DNA of 64,000 nt from JAHIJO01 sp964486075 (GTDB taxonomy: Bacteria > Verrucomicrobiota > Kiritimatiellia > JAAZAB01): contig CAZALU010000004.1 of assembly GCA_964486075.1 (NCBI GenBank), positions 1-64,000 on the forward strand, in the 5' to 3' direction. The translations under genes and the position numbers were made by a program. Under the pieces are notes generated by a model that saw only the letters and a list, made by a program, of their open reading frames with translations, searched no databases and had not been told where the DNA came from. Shown here piece after piece: positions 1-9,700 of this stretch. How positions within the stretch are numbered: position 1 is the first letter of the stretch; each line of letters begins with the position of its first letter.

Positions 1-99
1 AATGAACAGATCATCCGGCGGCATGTCCAGGACAAGCGCCGGGAGCAGTCCGTGCGCCGGACGTTGCGCGTACTGTCGAGCCCAGTGGGGATGCGATGA
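1..99 (+). CDS. C-terminal end of an IS66 accessory ORF (partial)
   Basis: An open frame enters from the left edge and codes for 32 residues ending SPVGMR before a TGA at 97-99. That TGA overlaps the ATG of the IS66 transposase in an ATGA arrangement, the usual sign of translational coupling. IS66 elements normally carry two small ORFs (TnpA, TnpB) before the transposase, so this is probably the tail of one of them. Too little is visible to say which; the tail is short and very basic. The left IS end lies outside the window. Confidence 0.4.
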   Translation, partial: NEQIIRRHVQDKRREQSVRRTLRVLSSPVGMR

Positions 100-1625
100 C
101 CCTGACTCAGGCCATAGCGGAGCTGAAGTTCAAGGACGAACAGATTGCCGAACTGGTGCGGCAGACCGAGGAGCAGAACCGGCAGATCGAGGCCTTGCGC
201 CAGCAGATCGCATTGTTTCAGCGGCGGCTGTACGGGCCGCGGAGCGAGAAGTATCATCCAGATCAGCTTTTGCTGGACAGTATACTCCAAGAGAGCCAGG
301 ACGCGGAGCCGACGGAACCCGCGCCGAGCGTTCCGGTGAAGGCCACAGTGCGACGGAAGGCCAGGCCGCACGGGCGGCTGGCGATTCCCGAGCATCTGGA
401 GCGCGTCGTGGAAGTTCTGGATTTGACGGACGATCAGAAGCTGGATCCTGAAACGGGTCGGGCGCTGGTGAAGATCCGCGATGAGGTCTCGGAGAAGCTC
501 GCTTGGAAGCCGGGGCAATGGTTCGTGCGGCGGTTCATCCGACCGGTTTACGCGCATCCGGACCGGCAGAGCGAGCAGGCGGGCATTTATGTGCAGTCGC
601 TGCCGGATTCGCCGGTGGCGAAGTGCAAGGCGGATAACAGCGTGCTGGCGCTGGTGGCGGTGAAGAAGTACGTGGACCATCTACCGCTGTACCGGCAAAG
701 GGAGATCTTTCTGCGCGAAGGCATCGATGTGGCGCCCTCGACGCTGAACGCATGGGCCATCGAGCCGATGCTGGCCTGCGAGCCCTTATACGCGGCGTTC
801 AAAACAGACGTGCTGGGGCGGCCGGTCATCTTCACCGACGATACGCACGTGGACCTGCTGCAGGAAGGTTTGGGGCGGACGAAAGAGGCGCGAATGTGGG
901 TCTACGTGGGTGGTTGCGGTCCGCCGCACCGGTTCTTCGACTTCACCGAAGACCGGCGCAAAGAGCGCCCCGGCCAGATTCTGGCGAAGTATGCCGGGTT
1001 CGTGCAGGCGGACGCTTATTCTGGATACGATCACCTCTTCGAGAACGGCGCGCGCCTTATCGAAGTCGGATGCTGGGCCCATGCCCGGAGGAAATGGGAC
1101 GAGGCGCTCAACTCCGCGCCCAAGCCTTGCACGGAAATGCTCTTGCGCATCCGCGAGTTGTACAAGATCGAGGCCCGCCTCAAGGGGGAGCAGCCCCAGG
1201 CACGGCTGGCGGTCCGCCAGGCGGAGTCGGCGCCCCTGTTGGAAAAGTTCTACGAGCGCCTGACGGAGATCAGCGCAGAACGCGTCATTCTGCCTTCTTC
1301 ACTGCTGGCCAAAGCCATCGGCTACGCGCGCAACCAGCGCGCGGCGCTCTACCGTTTCACCACCGACGGCCGTTTGGAAATCGACAACAACTGCGCGGAG
1401 AATGCGATTCGTCCGCTCGCGCTCGGCCGCAAGAACTTCCTCTTTGTGGGCAGTCTGCGCGGCGGCAAGGCCTGCGCCATCGCGCTCACGCTCCTGCAAA
1501 GCGCCAAGGCCGCCGGCCTCAACCCCTACGAATACCTGCTCGACATCTACAACCGAATCATGAGCCATCCGGTCAATCGCCTGCACGAACTCCTGCCGGC
1601 TGCCTGGAAGAACTCCCGCTGCTGA
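96..1625 (+). CDS. tnpC: IS66 family transposase (TnpC)
   Basis: A 509-residue DDE transposase of IS66 type, full length for the family. Residues 1-45 form a coiled coil, followed by the conserved LYGPRSEKY segment at about 45-53. A basic, zinc-finger-like middle follows, then the catalytic core. Likely catalytic acids are D248 or D249 (IFTDDTHV), D306 (QADAYSGYD) and E435 (NNCAENAIRP). CWAHARRKW at 326-334 is typical of the family. The C-terminal part from about 440 (KNFLFVGSLRGG) matches the IS66 C-terminal domain. The start is fixed by the ATGA overlap with the preceding ORF. The frame is intact, so the element could be active. Its right end lies in a large exported-protein gene on the opposite strand. 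Confidence 0.95.
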   Translation: MTLTQAIAELKFKDEQIAELVRQTEEQNRQIEALRQQIALFQRRLYGPRSEKYHPDQLLLDSILQESQDAEPTEPAPSVPVKATVRRKARPHGRLAIPEHLERVVEVLDLTDDQKLDPETGRALVKIRDEVSEKLAWKPGQWFVRRFIRPVYAHPDRQSEQAGIYVQSLPDSPVAKCKADNSVLALVAVKKYVDHLPLYRQREIFLREGIDVAPSTLNAWAIEPMLACEPLYAAFKTDVLGRPVIFTDDTHVDLLQEGLGRTKEARMWVYVGGCGPPHRFFDFTEDRRKERPGQILAKYAGFVQADAYSGYDHLFENGARLIEVGCWAHARRKWDEALNSAPKPCTEMLLRIRELYKIEARLKGEQPQARLAVRQAESAPLLEKFYERLTEISAERVILPSSLLAKAIGYARNQRAALYRFTTDGRLEIDNNCAENAIRPLALGRKNFLFVGSLRGGKACAIALTLLQSAKAAGLNPYEYLLDIYNRIMSHPVNRLHELLPAAWKNSRC

Positions 1626-1703
1626 CGCCCACAGGCGCCGCCCCCGCGATCTGGGCGGATCATTGCGGCAACCGGTCCGGGGCCTACTGGGTTCACAGGG
1701 TGC

Positions 1704-3464
1704 TTACGGTGCAACTAAGCATGTTGAGGTTTTAAGTTCCATTGTGGATGGCTTCGATTCCGGATAAACAAACTTTACCCTCACAGAACTGGCAAGATTT
1801 AATGGCACTGCTATCTCCAAAATCATCGGCACAAACTGCTCCTTGGTGTTTGCGCCTCGCTTACCGGAAAGCTCTCGCTCCAGCGTCGGAATCTGAGACT
1901 GTGGGCAGTTCCATCCGTCCATGAAATCAGGAATCTCATCGGCATCTTTATCGATGTCATTAACGAAGACTATTTTGCTCATGTTCTCGCCGATAATGTC
2001 CTCGATCGCATCTGCGGATTCAGTTCTAAAATTGGTTGTGAAGTAATCACTACCCCAGTGATTCTCAGAGTCAATATCCAAGTCCACCCCGCATACGGTA
2101 TATTTGACCTTATCCGTGGCGCCGCTGAGAACATGCGTGACCGTTATTTCCTTGTCGCGCGGACTGCTCGATACGTTTTTACCCTCGACATAAAGCGTCA
2201 GCGGGAAACTCGACACCGGATAACTGGAAGAAGCGGGCGTGCGTTTCTCCATATCCTCATAGAGATTTCCCCCCGCGATCGAAACCGTTTCGTCCCCGGG
2301 CAGGCCGCTGGGATACAACGTGATCACCACCGGCACCAGATCGTTCTCGTTCGTCACCGGCGCCTCGGCCAGGTCCGGCACGCCGTTGGTGTTATCGTCA
2401 TCAGAATTCAGCCAGACCACTCCGCCGACCGTTTCCTCGTTCGCCTCGCCCAGGCCCTGCATTTCGATATCTATCCGCACCACCGTGAAATTGGTTTCGA
2501 GTTCCACCTCGCCGATGCTGTCCTGCGAGACCACGACACTGATTTCCTCCTCACGATACGCGCCGCTGGCGTTGCCCTGCTCCTTGACTGTGGCCGTTAG
2601 CCCGTTCCCCGGCTCCGGATCGAAATGCGTGATCGCGGAATTCAACGACCAGTCGCAGGACGCGGATGGATCGGCATTCACTTTAGCCGTCTCGAAATCT
2701 ACAGGATCGTCAATGGGATCGGTCATCTTGATCCCGAGATAAGGCGGCATTTCCAGGGATATGTTCGAGACGATCAATCGTCCGACGTCGCTGAGATCCG
2801 GATCGGCCAGGGAAGTGCCGGTGATAAAATACGTTCCCGGATTGGTGGGCGTCACGCTGACTGTGGTCCCATTCGGCAAATCCACGCCCAGATAGGGCGC
2901 GGACACCCATGAACTCGGCACCGGAAGATGGGCGACGTCGTTCGTGGCCCAGAAGATCGCCGTGCCGCCCAGATATATATTGGTCGAGACCGGCAGGACA
3001 AGATAATCCCCATCGGATTTCCCGTTGACGTACCATTTCATAGAAATTGGCGGGCCGGCCTCGCCCCCTCCCCCGCCCCCGCCGCCTTCCCCGCCTTCGC
3101 CGCAGTTCCCATCGAGTGTCCCCTCGAACCGTTACTGGAAGGACAATTCGGAGGGATTTTCCGCAACATCGCAGATGAAATAACCGCCCACCCCGCACCC
3201 GCCGGGGAAAAAGGCGACCCAGATTCCGTTGTTCGGCGTCTGGGTCCCCGGCACATGTTTGTATTCCGGCCGCACCGGCACTTCCAATATCCAAATCGGA
3301 TCCGGGCCTTCGTCCGTGAATACTTTATCCACCCCGTAACCGGGATAGACCGGGTCCGTGATTTGCACTTCGCCCGCCCATATCTGCCCCATCGTTTTAC
3401 CGATGGTCAGCAACAGGCCAAATGCCAGCAGGAAGCGAGCACAGCCCCAAGCGCCTTTTGTCAA
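1704..3464 (-). pseudogene. Large exported modular protein, copy 1: internal stop and IS66 truncation
   Basis: The reading frame starts with a TTG at 3464 and encodes a signal-peptide-like N-terminus (CARFLLAFGLLLTIGKTMG). It then encodes a module nearly identical to copy 2 (6789-10175), including WILEVPVRPEYKHVPGTQTP and FFPGGCGVGGYF. A TAA at 3132-3134 interrupts the frame after NPSELSFQ. The same frame then continues without a shift through a Gly-rich linker (about 3060-3115) and four or five beta-rich segments. Two Asp-rich, calcium-binding-like stretches are visible (WLNSDDDNTNGVPDL and FVNDIDKDADEIPDF). The frame ends at 1704, where the stop codon lies inside the IS66 terminal repeat, so the true C-terminus is lost or displaced. 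In copy 2 the stop position reads CAT AGG. The product is probably exported or surface located. Its enzymatic domain, if any, is missing. Pseudogene is the simplest reading; stop readthrough or a re-start at ATG 3041 cannot be excluded. Confidence 0.75.
2095..3310 (-). repeat. Direct repeat unit A (constant N-terminal module)
   Basis: About 1.2 kb of copy 1 that is closely similar at DNA level to 8945-10165 in copy 2 and in the same orientation. Long shared blocks are easy to see, for example around 2290-2345 against 9130-9185. Similarity stops where the two proteins diverge after DKVKYTV. Such direct repeats can recombine and delete the 6.8 kb between them. Confidence 0.8.
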
Positions 3465-3623
3465 TGCACAGTTCAGCGGATACTACTCCTTTTTCTTGGG
3501 GCGGCCTATACCGTATTTCTCCGTGCCGTATTTTTCCGCAAAGGATTGCATAAATGCCACCTTGTCGTCAATCGCCGTTATATACTCGCTGTTCGGATAA
3601 AAACCTTACGGAGGATCAATATT

Positions 3624-4937
3624 GTGACACCATCCGACGTCTCGTTACCCGGGACATGGCCCAAACAGGTCAAATCCGCAATACTTCACGTTATTTCGCT
3701 CGCCCATTGGGCATTGATATATTCCCGTTCCTGGACCGCCGACAGCCCCCTCCAGCGCGTCCGGCTGAAGTGCAAGCTGGATCAGGCTGAAAACGAGAAT
3801 CTGCTCTTGAGGGAGGAACTGCGGATCAAGGACGCGCGCATGGCCAAATTCCCGTCCCACCAGCGCCCGTTCTATCTCCCCACCGACCGGCTGGCCATCC
3901 TCGAACTACGCGCTGCCCGCGGGTGGAACCTGGATCAAACCGCGCGCGCCTTCCTGGTCGAACCCGCAACCATCTCAACCTGGATGAAACGAATTGACGA
4001 AGAAGGCGAACAGGCTCTGGTCAAACTACCAGCGCCAATCAATAAGTTTCCGGCATTCGTTGTCCATGTCGTTCAAAGGCTGAAAGTTCTTTGTCCCGCC
4101 ATGGGCAAGAAGCGCATCGCCCAAATGCTCGCCCGCGCCAGCCTGTCAATCAGCGCCACTTCCGTCGCGCGATTCCTGAAGCAAATACCTTTGCCTCCTC
4201 CACCATCAATCCGTCAAAGGCCGGATTTCGCCAAGGGCTCAACCATAAACCATGAACCGTTTGGCCGCGTAGTGACCGCCCGATACCCCAACCATATCTG
4301 GCACGTGGACCTGACGGCCATCCCTACACGAGCCGGCTTCTGGGTCACCTGGTTGCCAATGGCTATCCTCCAATGCTGGCCGTTCTGCTGGTGGGTGGCG
4401 TGTACCATAGATCATTACACACGCCGTATCGTAGACTTCAGGGTATTCAAATCGCCGCCGACATCGCGTCAGATCACGGCGTTTCTCAACCGCTTGATCA
4501 GGGCTGCCGGCCAGGCGCCGAAATATGTCATCTCCGACAAGGGCACTCAATTCTGGTGCAAAGCATTCAAACACTGGTGCAAGCGCAGGAACATCCAACC
4601 ACGCTACGGCGCAATCGGAAAATACGGCAGCATCGCCATTGTCGAGAGGTTCATCCGCTCGCTCAAGTCCGAATGCACGCGACGGCTTGTCGTACCTCTT
4701 GCCCAATCCGCAATGCGAAGGGAACTTGAATATTACGCCGTGTGGTTCAACATCTGTCGCCCACACCAGGGACTCGGCGGCCTGGCGCCGGACGAACGGA
4801 CTCTTCCTGAAAAAAAGAAAACGCCGTCAGATAAATGCTGGCGACGCAATTCGATCCTTCAACCTATGATCCTCGATGTGTCGTATTTTCAGGAACGCAA
4901 GCACTTGCCGATAATCCGACTCAAGCCGGCTGCTTGA
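3624..4937 (+). CDS. DDE (rve integrase core) transposase
   Basis: A 437-residue transposase. I chose the GTG at 3624 because GGAGG lies 9 nt before it; the frame stays open further upstream, but only across sequence antisense to copy 1. Order of parts: a hydrophobic N-terminus, a helix-turn-helix at about 85-122 (NLDQTARAFLVEPATISTWM), then an integrase core with D229 (WHVDLTAI), D305 (VISDKGTQF) and E341 (IAIVERFIRSLK). The C-terminal FNICRPHQGL motif is typical of integrase-core transposases of IS3/IS481 type. It lies between copy 1 of the large protein and the lysozyme-like gene. I could not find clear terminal repeats, so the element ends are unknown. The stretch 4938-5100, with poly-C and poly-T runs, may belong to its right flank. 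Confidence 0.85.
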   Translation: MTPSDVSLPGTWPKQVKSAILHVISLAHWALIYSRSWTADSPLQRVRLKCKLDQAENENLLLREELRIKDARMAKFPSHQRPFYLPTDRLAILELRAARGWNLDQTARAFLVEPATISTWMKRIDEEGEQALVKLPAPINKFPAFVVHVVQRLKVLCPAMGKKRIAQMLARASLSISATSVARFLKQIPLPPPPSIRQRPDFAKGSTINHEPFGRVVTARYPNHIWHVDLTAIPTRAGFWVTWLPMAILQCWPFCWWVACTIDHYTRRIVDFRVFKSPPTSRQITAFLNRLIRAAGQAPKYVISDKGTQFWCKAFKHWCKRRNIQPRYGAIGKYGSIAIVERFIRSLKSECTRRLVVPLAQSAMRRELEYYAVWFNICRPHQGLGGLAPDERTLPEKKKTPSDKCWRRNSILQPMILDVSYFQERKHLPIIRLKPAA

Positions 4938-4996
4938 TGATCACCTCGTTATCGGCGACCTATCGTACGCGCCTGAACTCTGCCCGGTTACGGCTT

Positions 4997-5884
4997 TCAT
5001 CTGTCGGATGCCTTCCCGGTTGCCAGTCTTTGTCGGGAACCAAAATATTTCAGCGCCTCACCCCCCCTGTTTCCCGCCCGGACCCCCCTTTTTTCCTTCG
5101 GAAAAACTCGCTGGACTACTATACCATACGGAGTTGTATCCATAGGAGGGGCGAAGTCTTTGAGCAAATGCGGCCATGGCTTGGAAGTGAATTCGTCAAT
5201 ACTGGGTCCGGTGTTAAACGCCATTATGCCCTTTGACAACAGATCCTTGTTGTCATCAGTATAGGTGTCGCCAATTCTTGGATAAGTATCGCCAGGATAA
5301 TTCAGGGTTACCTTGTAAGGCTGAGGCGTTACAAAAGCCTTCTTGAACCCGCCGCCACCTTGAATTGTGTCCTTATTGGAAAAAACCGCAAAGGCTTTGA
5401 TCGCATTTCCTGGATGGTATAGATTGAGTTCATTGAATGCGGCATTTGGTGATGCACCGTATTTGTACCGATTCTGGATTTGCGAAAAACCTATGCTTCC
5501 AAATTCGTCAGCGGATCCCAACGTGACCCGATAATTGACATTGTATCCCCAATGTCCGTAAGCGCCAGACTCTTTATTAACCCAAGCCGTTAAGATTTCT
5601 TCTCTCGTTGTGTTTGGGTCGACGGATTGTCGGATTGCTTCCGTATATGTAGTTGCGAGTTCATTGGCGCCGACCGTTATCCATCCAGCGAATCCGAAGT
5701 GATTCTTATTAATCGTGGCGCTTGACGAGAAGGCATCAAAAGCAGCGAGATAGTCATCCCAGTGTCTTTTTATTTTGCTAAGCGTGTCATTTCCGACCCT
5801 ACCGTCAACAGGCGTGACTTCATCTCGCTGCTGCAGCCTTTTAACAGCCTTATCGGTGCCAGCCCCAAAATCGCCGTCTACCAC
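4997..5884 (-). CDS. Lysozyme/transglycosylase-like protein with half a peptidoglycan-binding domain
   Basis: 295 residues from a GTG at 5884, with GAGGA about 8 nt upstream. Residues 1-36 (VDGDFGAGTDKAVKRLQQ, then VDGRVGNDTL) match the second half of a PG_binding_1 domain; the first helix is missing and there is no signal peptide. The middle contains WVNKESGAYGHWG with E105 and GSIGFSQIQ at 129-137, the pattern of an SLT/goose-lysozyme fold (catalytic Glu, then G-x-SQI). The last 45 or so residues are basic, are encoded over homopolymer runs, and may derive from the neighbouring transposon flank. It lies 31 nt after the 5916-6776 gene, as the last member of the four-gene set. Function is inferred from motifs only. 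Loss of the N-terminus suggests a truncated gene, or a product that needs another export route. Confidence 0.55.
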   Translation of the reverse strand: MVDGDFGAGTDKAVKRLQQRDEVTPVDGRVGNDTLSKIKRHWDDYLAAFDAFSSSATINKNHFGFAGWITVGANELATTYTEAIRQSVDPNTTREEILTAWVNKESGAYGHWGYNVNYRVTLGSADEFGSIGFSQIQNRYKYGASPNAAFNELNLYHPGNAIKAFAVFSNKDTIQGGGGFKKAFVTPQPYKVTLNYPGDTYPRIGDTYTDDNKDLLSKGIMAFNTGPSIDEFTSKPWPHLLKDFAPPMDTTPYGIVVQRVFPKEKRGVRAGNRGGEALKYFGSRQRLATGKASDR

Positions 5885-5915
5885 TATAGTTTCCTCGTTT
5901 TCCTCGCTATATTGC

Positions 5916-6776
5916 TCAATTGCCTTCGGCTACTTTGCGCTTTTCTGGAATCGAATTAATTAGTCGAAACTTTTCAAACACCGCTTTACGTATTGTTGGA
6001 TCTGTTTCATCATCAAAAAGATTAAGACCATTGATCATTTCTGCGTTATTCTTCGTAAGAATTGGGAGGAGCGAGAAGATTAAAAGTCGATAAACCGGAT
6101 TAGTAGATTTCGCCAATGAGAGAAGGGCGTCTGCATGGGGGAAGTTTCGTTTCGGTTCTAGCTCGCTACCTGTGTTCGCAAGATCTCTGTTTTCGGCCAA
6201 TCCATCCAGAACACTTTGATAAACGATGACATCACCAGCGGTCGATATTGAAGAGTTTGCGCGTAGGTTCAATATCTCAAACAACAACTCGGGGTGCTCG
6301 CGCGAAATCCGTCTAATTGCACCCGCAAGGAATTGTTGTTCTGCGCATTTCACCAAAGGAATGCCCATAAAACCAGCTTTATCTATTCTGTGTCTATCAT
6401 TATTGCCATGATTCCGACCAGATAGCATATCGATCAACATGATGGGAAGACAACCTTTTTGGGTAACGTTGGATACACCTTGTGTAGCCCCAGTATTACC
6501 AATAAGAATACCTGCCAGAGATGCCAGATTCGTTGATACATATTCCCACTGTGATGAAGCAATATTCGCGGAAAGTTCTTGCCACATAACTTGTTCCTTT
6601 TGAAGCAATGCCCGCACCTGATTAGAGGAAACACCCATCGTAACAGATAGTTCATTATTGATTTGATTATCAGTCGTAGAATGGCGTGCATCTATATTTG
6701 TGGCTCCATTTAAGACAATAGCGAACAAACCCAAAATAAAGGCCAAGCTAATGATCGGTTGTATATTGTTTAACAT
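5916..6776 (-). CDS. Exported protein of unknown function
   Basis: 286 residues, starting at an ATG with GGAGG directly upstream (TGGAGGATCAGC). The N-terminus has a clear signal peptide or signal anchor (IISLAFILGLFAIVLNGAT). The remainder is mostly helical. The C-terminal half (PVYRLLIFSLLPILTKNNAE, then DETDPTIRKAVFEKFRLI) resembles HEAT-type repeats, like the first gene of the set. It starts 13 nt after the end of the 1128-residue protein and ends 31 nt before the lysozyme-like gene, so co-expression is likely. I do not recognise a family. A chaperone, binding or protective role towards the neighbouring enzymes is possible but is only an inference from the layout. Confidence 0.65.
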   Translation of the reverse strand: MLNNIQPIISLAFILGLFAIVLNGATNIDARHSTTDNQINNELSVTMGVSSNQVRALLQKEQVMWQELSANIASSQWEYVSTNLASLAGILIGNTGATQGVSNVTQKGCLPIMLIDMLSGRNHGNNDRHRIDKAGFMGIPLVKCAEQQFLAGAIRRISREHPELLFEILNLRANSSISTAGDVIVYQSVLDGLAENRDLANTGSELEPKRNFPHADALLSLAKSTNPVYRLLIFSLLPILTKNNAEMINGLNLFDDETDPTIRKAVFEKFRLINSIPEKRKVAEGN

Positions 6777-6788
6777 GCTGATCCTCCA

Positions 6789-9700
6789 TTAACGCGGCTT
6801 CGAGCTATAAAATAGCAGATATGTATTTATGCAATAGTCCCCGTAACCGAACAAAGTGTGTTTGAGCCCCTTATGTGACACTTTAAGTTCATCAGCCGGA
6901 GATTGATATGCAAGAGCTAGCGATGTATTTGCATCACCAAGAATTAACATTAGGTCGTCCGTATCGCCACCTGGTAAAAAGGGCACTCCTGATTGTCTTG
7001 CATCTTCGACAAATGATGCTGTGATTCCCGATCCCGCCACAACTGTTGCCGTAAAGAGAATACGATGATCAAGCCCCACTTCTGCGATTCCAACCATCTG
7101 ATCCTGATTGCCGCGGTTGTAGTCTGTATGCCAACCACCCATTGCTTGGATCGGGAGTGGCGAAAGCGGCACGCGCCCTTTTGCGATTTGAAATTGATAA
7201 TATTGTGGCATGGAAATGTATTTTGCATCGGGTCCTGCATATACAGATCCGCGAAGAGGATCGGTTGGCGACGGGTAATTCGGATCGGCATTGTCTGACG
7301 AGACATAGGCGTTATATGTCTCTGAAACCAATCGTCCATGACATCGACGTGTCATGTTTTTTAAGCCGCCGACATTCTGGATATCGAAAGTAAAGTTTGC
7401 ATTGATTGCAACGGTATATCCCGGATAGTTTGCGACAACAGCATCTATTCCCCACAATGGTTGCGTACGCCAATACGTGTCTAATGCCACCATTCTTGTA
7501 GATTCCTCTCGCATGGCGACAATACGAATCATTCCGTAAGGGCTGTATTGTTTTTGTCCCACCCATAATCGTGTGTTATTTTCAAGGATATAGTCGCGCA
7601 CAGCGTGGAAAAACTTTACATCACCCACATTATTAACGATGGTCAGTCGCAGCTTATCCTCCCCCAATGTGACACTCTTATCCAGCTTGCCGTGCTTCAA
7701 AATTAGATCGCCGGATATTTGGCTAGAAAATAAACCTTCAGCCCTAATGTAAAGGATCTCGGGTAATAAAATGCCAGACGATAAATCTAGCGGAAATGTC
7801 ATTTTGTCAGATGGAGCACATGTCTTATTCTTATAGAAAGCTAGTTTACTGATTTCGGGATAATCGAACCACACGGCATCTGACGCCGGCAAGCATTTGA
7901 CTCGAATTTTTTGGATATCGTCGTCGGCAGTATATCCAGAAGGCTTGCCAGGATCATCTTTATCCCAAAGCCCATTCGATATGTTATCGTTCACAAACAG
8001 GAACTCCGCCCCTTTGTCACTGACATCTTCCTTTAGCTGCACATCCGCGTCATCAATTTTGCCATCATTATTTAAATCGCTAACCAATTCCACTATCATA
8101 GCGTCTTCATCACAGTTTTTGTTGACATGTATGTTTCGTTCATCCGGTTGCCCACCCGCTTTCATCGGCGAAAACTTCAAAACACCCAGCGGTTGCACCT
8201 GCTCGGCCGGCTCCGTGTATACGCTCCAATCATAGGCAACCATGGTCACGGACGACAGGTTCGTCTGGTTTTCCACAGTCAGCAGGACCGTGACCTTTCC
8301 GTCCGCATCCGTTACATACGGCGTTTCCGGGAAGTGCGCCCAGGCGCTCAAATCGGCGGGATTTTCCGGCGTATTGTTAGTCACCTTTAGTTCATCATCT
8401 TCCCAGTATTCGACCTGCTCGACAAAGAATTTGATTTGATGATCGTTAAACGGCTTCCACGGGTCCTCCGCCGCCGAGCCATTCCGGTGATGACGCAACG
8501 TAAGATAGTTCGTTAAAACGCCGGGCACCGGTAAGAATTCTGGATTGAATGTCCATTGACCTTCCTCATCGTATTCATCCCACGTAAAACCAACGAATCG
8601 TTCTGTTGTGCCGGCCTTTATGGTGCATCCATCAATGACGTCGCTGGATGTCAAAACGCCATCAATAATCCCACCTGCGCCAGTTTGAACCGTCACGGCA
8701 TCACCCCCGCCGATAGCTGTCACCGCCCCCATTGCCAGCTTGGCATCTTTGCCGGATTCATAACAGCGCCCATCGATCAATCGAACAGGCACCATGATTC
8801 CGGCTTTTTCAGGCAACACGTGAATTTCAACATCGGCCTGATGAGCCTCGGACGCAATCGCGCCCGCGCCGATGGTGACGACCTCCGGTAAAGCCTCGTC
8901 CTCGGGCCATCCTTTGGGCATTACCGTGATGTCAGCCTTAAACACCGTATATTTGACCTTATCCGTAGCGCCGCTCAGATCTTGCGTGACCGTTATTTCT
9001 TTGTCGCGCGGACTGCTCGAAACGTTTTTCCCCTCGACATAAAGCGTCAGCGGGAACCGCGCCACCGGATAACTGGAAGACGCGGGAGTGCGTTTCTCCA
9101 TATCCTCGTAAAGATTTCCCCCCGCTACCGAGACCGTCTCGTCCCCGGGCAGGCCGCTGGGATACAACGTGATCACCACCGGCACCAGATCGTTCTCGTT
9201 CGTCACAGGCGCTTCTTGCAGGTCCGGAACGCCATTGGCGTTGTCGTCATCCGAGTTCAGCCACACCACTCCGCCTACGGTTTCCTCGTCCGCTTCGCTC
9301 AAGTCTTGCATCTCAATATCGATCCGCACCACCGTGTAGTTCGTGCTCAGATCAGCCGATACGCTCCCCTGCGTAACCAGCGCCTTGACCTCCTCTGCCT
9401 TGTACGCGCCGCTGGCCTCGCCTTGCTCCTTAATGGTTGCCGTAAGTCCGTTCCCCGGTTCCGGATCGAAATGGGTCTTGCTGGAAGTCAAGGTCCAGGC
9501 GCAGGACGCGGATGGATCGGCATTCACTTTGGCGGTCGCAAAACCTACGGGATCACCGATAGGATCGGTCATCTTGATCCCGAGATAGGGGGGCATCTCT
9601 AGAGAAACATTCGAGACAATCAAGTGGCCTTCGGCGCTGAGACTCGGATCCGCAAGGGAGGTGCCAATGATGCGATATGTGCGGGCATTGGTGGGCGTGA

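Larger units (their letters stand above)
1..1707 (+). mobile_element. IS66-family insertion sequence, right part
   Basis: The element covers the window start to about 1707. Its right terminal repeat is read as GGTTCACAGGGTGCTTAC at 1690-1707, whose complement starts GTAAGCACCC, the form of terminus known for IS66 elements. IS66 elements normally duplicate 8 bp of target. The candidate duplication on the right is GGTGCAAC (1708-1715); its partner would be beyond the left edge. The insertion cuts the gene at 1704-3464. Confidence 0.8.

Noticed and set aside
2928..3623. N-terminal extension of the DDE transposase frame
   Set aside because: The stretch is antisense to copy 1 of the large protein and lacks transposase features; the GTG at 3624 has a strong ribosome site.
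8982..9602. Plus-strand open frame of 206 codons with Arg/His-rich product
   Set aside because: It mirrors copy 2 of the large protein; the same shadow occurs at 2058-2600 over copy 1, and the composition is that of an antisense frame.
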